In this document: positions 59,632-64,000 of the stretch, piece after piece
Layout of the letters: each line of letters starts with the position of its first letter
How positions within the stretch are numbered: position 1 is the first letter of the stretch
DNA from: Hyalella azteca
Taxonomy: Eukaryota; Arthropoda; Malacostraca; Amphipoda; Hyalellidae
DNA: 64,000 nt
NCBI RefSeq assembly: GCF_000764305.2
Contig: NW_025946100.1
Location: 148,440-212,439 of the forward strand
Direction of reading: 5' to 3'
The notes under the pieces: model-generated
Databases searched by the model: none
Told to the model about the DNA's origin: nothing
The model's input: only the letters and a program-made list of their open reading frames with translations
Program-made: the position numbers and the translations under genes

Positions 59632-59925
59632 CTCGTAGTTTGTGGCGACATGGACGATTGGCTGCCAGAACTCTACGCTCCTTGTCACTGTGTTGAACCG
59701 AGTGAAGACCGACAACATCGTTTTGGTGGGGAAAATTTCTTCCGTCCTCGTAACAACTGAGACAGGCGTCTTCGTTATTCTGATTACTGAAGTTACAGTC
59801 CCAGCAACACCAGGGACATAGCGACGCTCAGTCGAGTACTGTGTGACGGGTACTATGACTTGAGTGACTGAAGTAACCCAAACATCGGAGGTCACAGGAA
59901 CGCGGAGAGTATGGGTCTTCGTAAC
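59632..59925 (-). CDS. Secreted Thr/Val-rich protein 2, exon 4 (98-residue core)
   Basis: Phase 0-0, acceptor catttctttcag, donor GAG|gtgatc. It encodes VTKTHTLRVPVTSDVWVTSV, TVTSVIRITKTPVSVVTRTE and EFWQPIVHVATNYE. Invariant blocks with protein 1 include VTKTHTLRVP, TSDVWVTSVT, TPVSV, FPTKT and WQPI. Confidence 0.9.
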
Positions 59926-60038
59926 CTGAAAGAAATGGAATATCGTGACCATCAAACGACACTAAAGAAACAAGGACGGTCATGTTAATCGATAAGCAAC
60001 CAATTGGCCGGAGACCCGATTTGCACTAGGAGACTTGC

Positions 60039-60518
60039 CTGAACAATCACAGTCTCAGTAATAGCCACAGGGCCAGATCTTGGGAAGACGTGGTTTTCGT
60101 AAGGAGACACTAGCCCACCCAAGTTTACCCCACGTCTTGCACCAGAAACTTCTGCCACATCAGAGGTGCCGGAAGATGAAGTTCCAAAGTTGAGCGGCTG
60201 AACTCCTAATCTTGAAGAATCGGGAACTAGGTTTTGAGCGCGATCACTAGATGCGCGTACGGGAGAACTTGGCGCAGTGAACTGTTGAAATCTACCACCG
60301 CTCTGAGCAGTTTCTTCACGATTGCTGCGCACATCTACAGGATTGTTAGGCGTAAAGAGGCTAGCGTCTTGGAAGACTTGTTGACGATTGCCATCAGAAC
60401 CTGGCGACGAGGGAGCTGGAAGCGCAGGAGCGCCAGCCGAAGCTCCAGGTTCGTCGAACGTTCGCGGCCCAGTCAAAGAACTGCCAACTATGATGTTCGT
60501 TCTGGCCTCCGGCGGAAC
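60039..60518 (-). CDS. Secreted Thr/Val-rich protein 2, exon 3 (linker), GC donor
   Basis: 160 codons, phase 0-0. It reads VPPEARTNIIVGSSLTGPRT, then a Pro/Ser/Gln/Asn-rich region ending VFPRSGPVAITETVIVQ. The donor is CAG|gcaagt, the consensus GC-AG form. It places the junction exactly where the paralogue (QLTNTVTNF then VTKTHT) is spliced, nine residues after the PR-x-GPV motif in both. Confidence 0.87.
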
Positions 60519-60613
60519 CTGTAGGGGCAATAGTACGGCGGATCTTTAGCCGTTAAAAATTCCTAGTTCACAATTATATTCCAATTCCCAATAGTTCAAA
60601 GAAATATACATAC

Positions 60614-60667
60614 GTATGACGTAGGCGCAGCGAACGAGGTTGCCAGCAATACTAGCGCGATGCAAAT
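60614..60667 (-). CDS. Secreted Thr/Val-rich protein 2, exon 2 (signal peptide core)
   Basis: 18 codons, ICIALVLLATSFAAPTSY, phase 0-0, acceptor cttcattacag, donor TAC|gtatgt. Joined to MKTASFVMALK it makes a textbook signal peptide, with cleavage likely at SFA|APT. Confidence 0.87.
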
Positions 60668-61032
60668 CTGTAATGAAGATATATCTTTCATTAACGCTTC
60701 ACAAGCGACCAATATTTAGAATTTAATGGCAGATCGTTTTAGCCAATAGCAACCACATCAACAAGCACACCCAGAACCCTTCTAAGTCCAGTTACGCAGT
60801 TGGCACTTACACTTTGAACGACATCCTAACTTTCTTATTCCTACATAGGCAAACTGTAGTAGATATACAATAGCAAATTTCGCAGGACCATCATCATTTA
60901 AGTATTATTAAAGAATGCTGCGCACCTATACAGAATAAGGCATGCAAACACCAGTAACCTAGGAATCTTGGAAACAGTTAAATACCAATAGGTCACTTTA
61001 AACTCACATCAAATAACAGTCACTGATCCTAC

Positions 61033-61065
61033 CTTCAAAGCCATTACGAAACTTGCGGTTTTCAT
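61033..61065 (-). CDS. Secreted Thr/Val-rich protein 2, exon 1
   Basis: 11 codons, MKTASFVMALK, donor AAG|gtagga, phase 0. Total predicted protein is 339 residues. A TATA-like tatttttaaat lies about 120 bp upstream (minus strand, near 61185). Confidence 0.8.
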
Positions 61066-61777
61066 AGATCTCTCCAGTCGAAGAACCACCAACAGAGTGA
61101 TGCCATAGACAGGCATGTCATCGTCGGCATCAGGTTGTATCTACAATATTTCTCTTCTGAACGAAACATCTTGCAGTCAGCCTGGATTTAAAAATAGGGA
61201 TTGAGATGCATTTTGGTGATGGACGAATGTAACAATCTCATGTAGCGTTGAATGAAGTGAATAATTAAACAAATTAAATGAAATTAAAATTAGCCTAGAA
61301 TGAATCATTAAATCAATATAATTATTATCACCTCTCTTAAAATTTAGTGTCATTATGTTAGATAGACTAAAACAACCTTAACTTGGGATACGATAAGGTA
61401 CACAATTATTCAATTATATTTAGGCTTCATGCAGGTAATTCATTCAAAATATATTAGTAAACTTGGTAAAAGCATAGTAAAAGTGCACAATGACAGTTCA
61501 AAACACGAAATCGCTTAGGCATATTTTGTTCCGAGATGACAACGCATTATTGATAAGCAGTGATAACAAAAGTATGAAGCGTGAAGTCAAGTTTCGACGA
61601 TTGTCCAGAGATCTATCGCTTATCACCAGATGTTTAGGGTTAGCGGGGAAAACAAATACATGAGACCGTCAAAACAGATGTGGACGTCTAGTGTATTTAA
61701 CAACAGAACGTATAGCAAGTCTGCTTGTTACCCAACAGCAGCTCCAGAGTTCGGGTTCTGGCAGTCAGCCGTTCATC
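61066..61777. other. Divergent intergenic region
   Basis: The 712 bp between the start codons of Thr/Val gene 2 (minus) and the GILT-like gene (plus) must hold both promoters. Only the TATA-like element near 61185 stands out. Confidence 0.45.
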
Positions 61778-61828
61778 ATGTTTTCATCAGTGGTCTTCTC
61801 TTTATCGCTGATTCTCATATTAAATGAG
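61778..61828 (+). CDS. GILT-like thiol reductase, exon 1 (signal peptide)
   Basis: 17 codons, MFSSVVFSLSLILILNE, donor GAG|gtaatc, phase 0. It provides a hydrophobic signal peptide that joins in frame to the active-site exon at 62491. Longer overlapping frames do not use this ATG. Confidence 0.78.
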
Positions 61829-62490
61829 GTAATCATAACATGGAGAACTTTAATTCTGCATTTTGATTACTTAACCTCTGAGCTTGTGAGCATATTATTT
61901 AATGATGGTTAAATCTTCGTGGCTTCATCATTTGTTTTCCACACAATGCATATTTTGTCACCAATAAAGCACTGCCTCGTGAAATCAAAGCCGTAGGGAT
62001 GTTTCTTGCCGTAACTTTCGCTGTCACCTATCAGTAGCGATCTAAAAGCTTGTAGCGTTCTATTCGTAGATTCCCTACCTATCAAAAAAATGTTCGTGCA
62101 AGTAAATGCTGATGTTTTTCAATGATTGAACCCATCTTTCTGGACAGTTTAACTCTATCTCGTTAGACAATTGTTTAATTTATCTTATTTGATGTTAAAT
62201 ATTGTTATCATGTTTATGGCTGAAATACCTGGATGAATTTGCTGCAACAACAATAAAATTTTTTGGATAGCACACATGCTTCATCATGCACTTAGATGCT
62301 GTATGGCGTGATTTCATATCACATAAGAACTTACCTTGTGACTTCAATTCACTGGCATGCATGCTAATAATTTCTCTCTTTTTGAAAGCTTTACTTCTAG
62401 ATCCTATGATTGGTCTGAACGATTAATATTGTACACAATATTAACGTTTATTACAGAGGGCGGCAATCCTATATACAGTATTTGTTTTAG
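61829..62490. other. GILT-like intron 1, nothing recognised
   Basis: AT-rich, ending in the tttgttttag acceptor. Confidence 0.6.
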
Positions 62491-62655
62491 GGAGTGGGAG
62501 TCTTGTGCCAGGAAGCGGAACCTGTCTCCATCGCCGTGTACTATGAGACCCTGTGCCCCGACAGCCAACGATTCGTCAAGAGGCAACTTGCGGTTGTCTA
62601 CCCTCAGCTCTACAATATCATGAAGGTTGACATCAACGCCTACGGCAAGGCCAAT
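62491..62655 (+). CDS. GILT-like thiol reductase, active-site exon (gene partial)
   Basis: GILT (gamma-interferon-inducible lysosomal thiol reductase) reduces disulfides of proteins in the acidic endolysosome; arthropod members act in immunity. This exon (55 codons, phase 0-0, donor AAT|gtgagc) encodes VSIAVYYETLCPDSQRFVKR then QLAVVYPQLYNIMKVDINAYGKAN across the following residues. It has the YYE-LCPD active-site strand and helix and the following beta strand with the YGKA turn of the family. The site is CPDS rather than CxxC, a form I recall in insect GILT proteins. The CQHGxxxC signature must lie in later exons, outside this window. Confidence 0.88.
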
Positions 62656-63983
62656 GTGAGCGCTTACAATGTACAGGAAATAGCGGCGAGAAAATTGTTT
62701 AGAAGAAGGTAGATGGGCATAGAAGTTCTGGATAACTAACTAGTAATTTTATTATAATTACCACTAAGTATTGTAATTTATAACTATGTTTGGTTATGAA
62801 TTATTAATATGACTTAATAATGAATCTTGCAAATTTATTAGCACAGGAAATGCTAATATAATCAGAAATTAATACACATGTAAATGAAATAGAAATATTT
62901 TATAGACCAAATAAATTTTTTAAAATTGTTCGTGTGAAATATGTAAAGAATTAACCTCAATGAAGTTAGTAGGATTAATAGCTTCATATAACTCCATCAG
63001 ATGAAATCAGTGACAGATTGAAGTGTAAGAAAAAATTAATCATACTCCATTGATAGATAATTTTTTGAGGATAAAAGTGTGGGTTTGATTCACTAACATA
63101 AGTGATTAACAGTTATAATAAAAAACAATGTGAGGGAAAATAAAAACTTGTGATTTATGAATATATTGAGGGCCGTAGGGATTGGAATAATATCCATAAC
63201 TCAATTTAAGCAAGTATTCATTGCAGTAAATTTGGTAGTTGATGGCTTCAGTCTGCTCAAAACCTCCTTTTATTTAGTCTATTAGGCACCATCCTACGTG
63301 CAAGATTTTATTTGGCCAATTATTTTATCCACGTGTTAGTTTGATTAACATAACTGAAGACGGTGCTGGATACGTAACTCGTTCTTCGCTAAAATAAACC
63401 GAATTTTCTTCGCACTTTTCCAAATTACAAACATTGATGGAGTTCCCGATTTAACCAACAAAGTGACTTCAATCGCATTCAGACCAGGAAAAAAGAATAG
63501 TTTGATAGTTCACAATTGGTTCGGATATTCTAATGGCTATTGCGTCCCGTATCAAACAGTGAACGCCACTGAACGGCTGGCGCAAATATCGCGTACTGAT
63601 ATTTAAGAAGCTGCTTGGAAATATTCAAAACGAAAGTGGGCAGAATATGGTTTTTACGAGTAATTGCAGTTTTGAGAATCATGAAAATGTTTAGGTCCGT
63701 TTTTATTTCCCAAGTTCTGATTCTTATTAAACCTTAAATATGAGTTGATTTTAGTTAAAATTTTATTCGCCCTGTCACTAGTTAACTTTAATAATAATAT
63801 TAAATAAATTATTAAGCTATCATTAAATAAGTATATCAATTGAATTTCAACTTCGGACACAGAGCCAGCATAGGGCGGCGACTCGTTCAACAGTCAGCAC
63901 AGCCTCCAGTATGTGTGCAATTACTTATGTTGTTTGAAGATTGATATTCATATTAATATATATCAATAAATTTTATTACTCAG
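62656..63983. other. GILT-like intron 2, with a duplicated 3' end
   Basis: AT-rich. A segment near 63830-63868 (tatatcaat..aattt..ggacacagag) resembles the last 45 bases of the window, about 128 bp further on. Confidence 0.45.
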
Positions 63984-64000
63984 GACACAGAGACGGCAGA
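63984..64000 (+). CDS. Possible start of next GILT-like exon, cut by window edge
   Basis: A good acceptor (ttttattactcag) precedes the final 17 bases. In phase 0 they read DTETA. Too short to confirm. Confidence 0.25.

Noticed and set aside
60234..60524. Plus-strand 96-codon ORF
   Set aside because: Antisense shadow of protein 2 exon 3.

Overview
This is eukaryotic nuclear DNA from an animal, most likely an arthropod. The coding exons are short, are separated by AT-rich introns with GT..AG (occasionally GC..AG) borders, and the intervals are full of minisatellites. A crustacean or other pancrustacean source is an inference from protein style (CPDS-type GILT, arthropod-like CEP170); no rRNA or mitochondrial marker is present to test it. 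There are no prokaryotic operons and no CRISPR array.

Layout. (1) 905-47967, plus strand: the 3' part of a very large gene for a CEP170-family centrosomal/microtubule protein. The last 18 exons (26631-47967) join by hand into one open frame of 1,412 codons including the stop, with every exon phase matching. The FHA domain expected at a CEP170 N-terminus is not in the window and presumably lies upstream. Upstream exons (905, 2646) are Ser-rich with several EB1-type SxIP motifs. Three ATG-led exons (4404, 20326, 33781), each with an in-frame stop upstream, look like alternative first exons. (2) 47968-53270: intergenic, containing an 805/821 bp direct tandem duplication. (3) 53301-55265 and 59335-61065, minus strand: two paralogous five-exon genes for secreted Thr/Val-periodic proteins of 322 and 339 residues. 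All introns are phase 0, and the central exons are of equal length with 64/98 identical residues by hand count. I recognise no named family. Between them lie a Thr/Val-rich micro-ORF, a TATA box, a UUCG-type hairpin and a hexamer repeat. (4) 61778 to the window edge, plus strand: the 5' part of a GILT-like thiol reductase gene (signal-peptide exon and active-site exon), running off the end.

Most unusual is how the repeats relate to exons of the CEP170 gene. Splice borders themselves have been tandemly copied: five copies of an exon end plus donor at 26.2 kb, two acceptors at 35.3 kb, three acceptor-microexon-donor units at 38.9 kb, and a 20 bp satellite that grows out of the donor of the 905 exon. 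Other arrays lie just beside exons at 36.4, 45.9 and 46.9 kb. One cassette exon with its flanking intron (36.93 kb) has also been copied into another exon at 26.1 kb, and the five differences between the two copies are all synonymous. Minisatellites crowd 6.9-12.6 kb and 22.5-23.1 kb. Most other intronic sequence shows nothing I can name.
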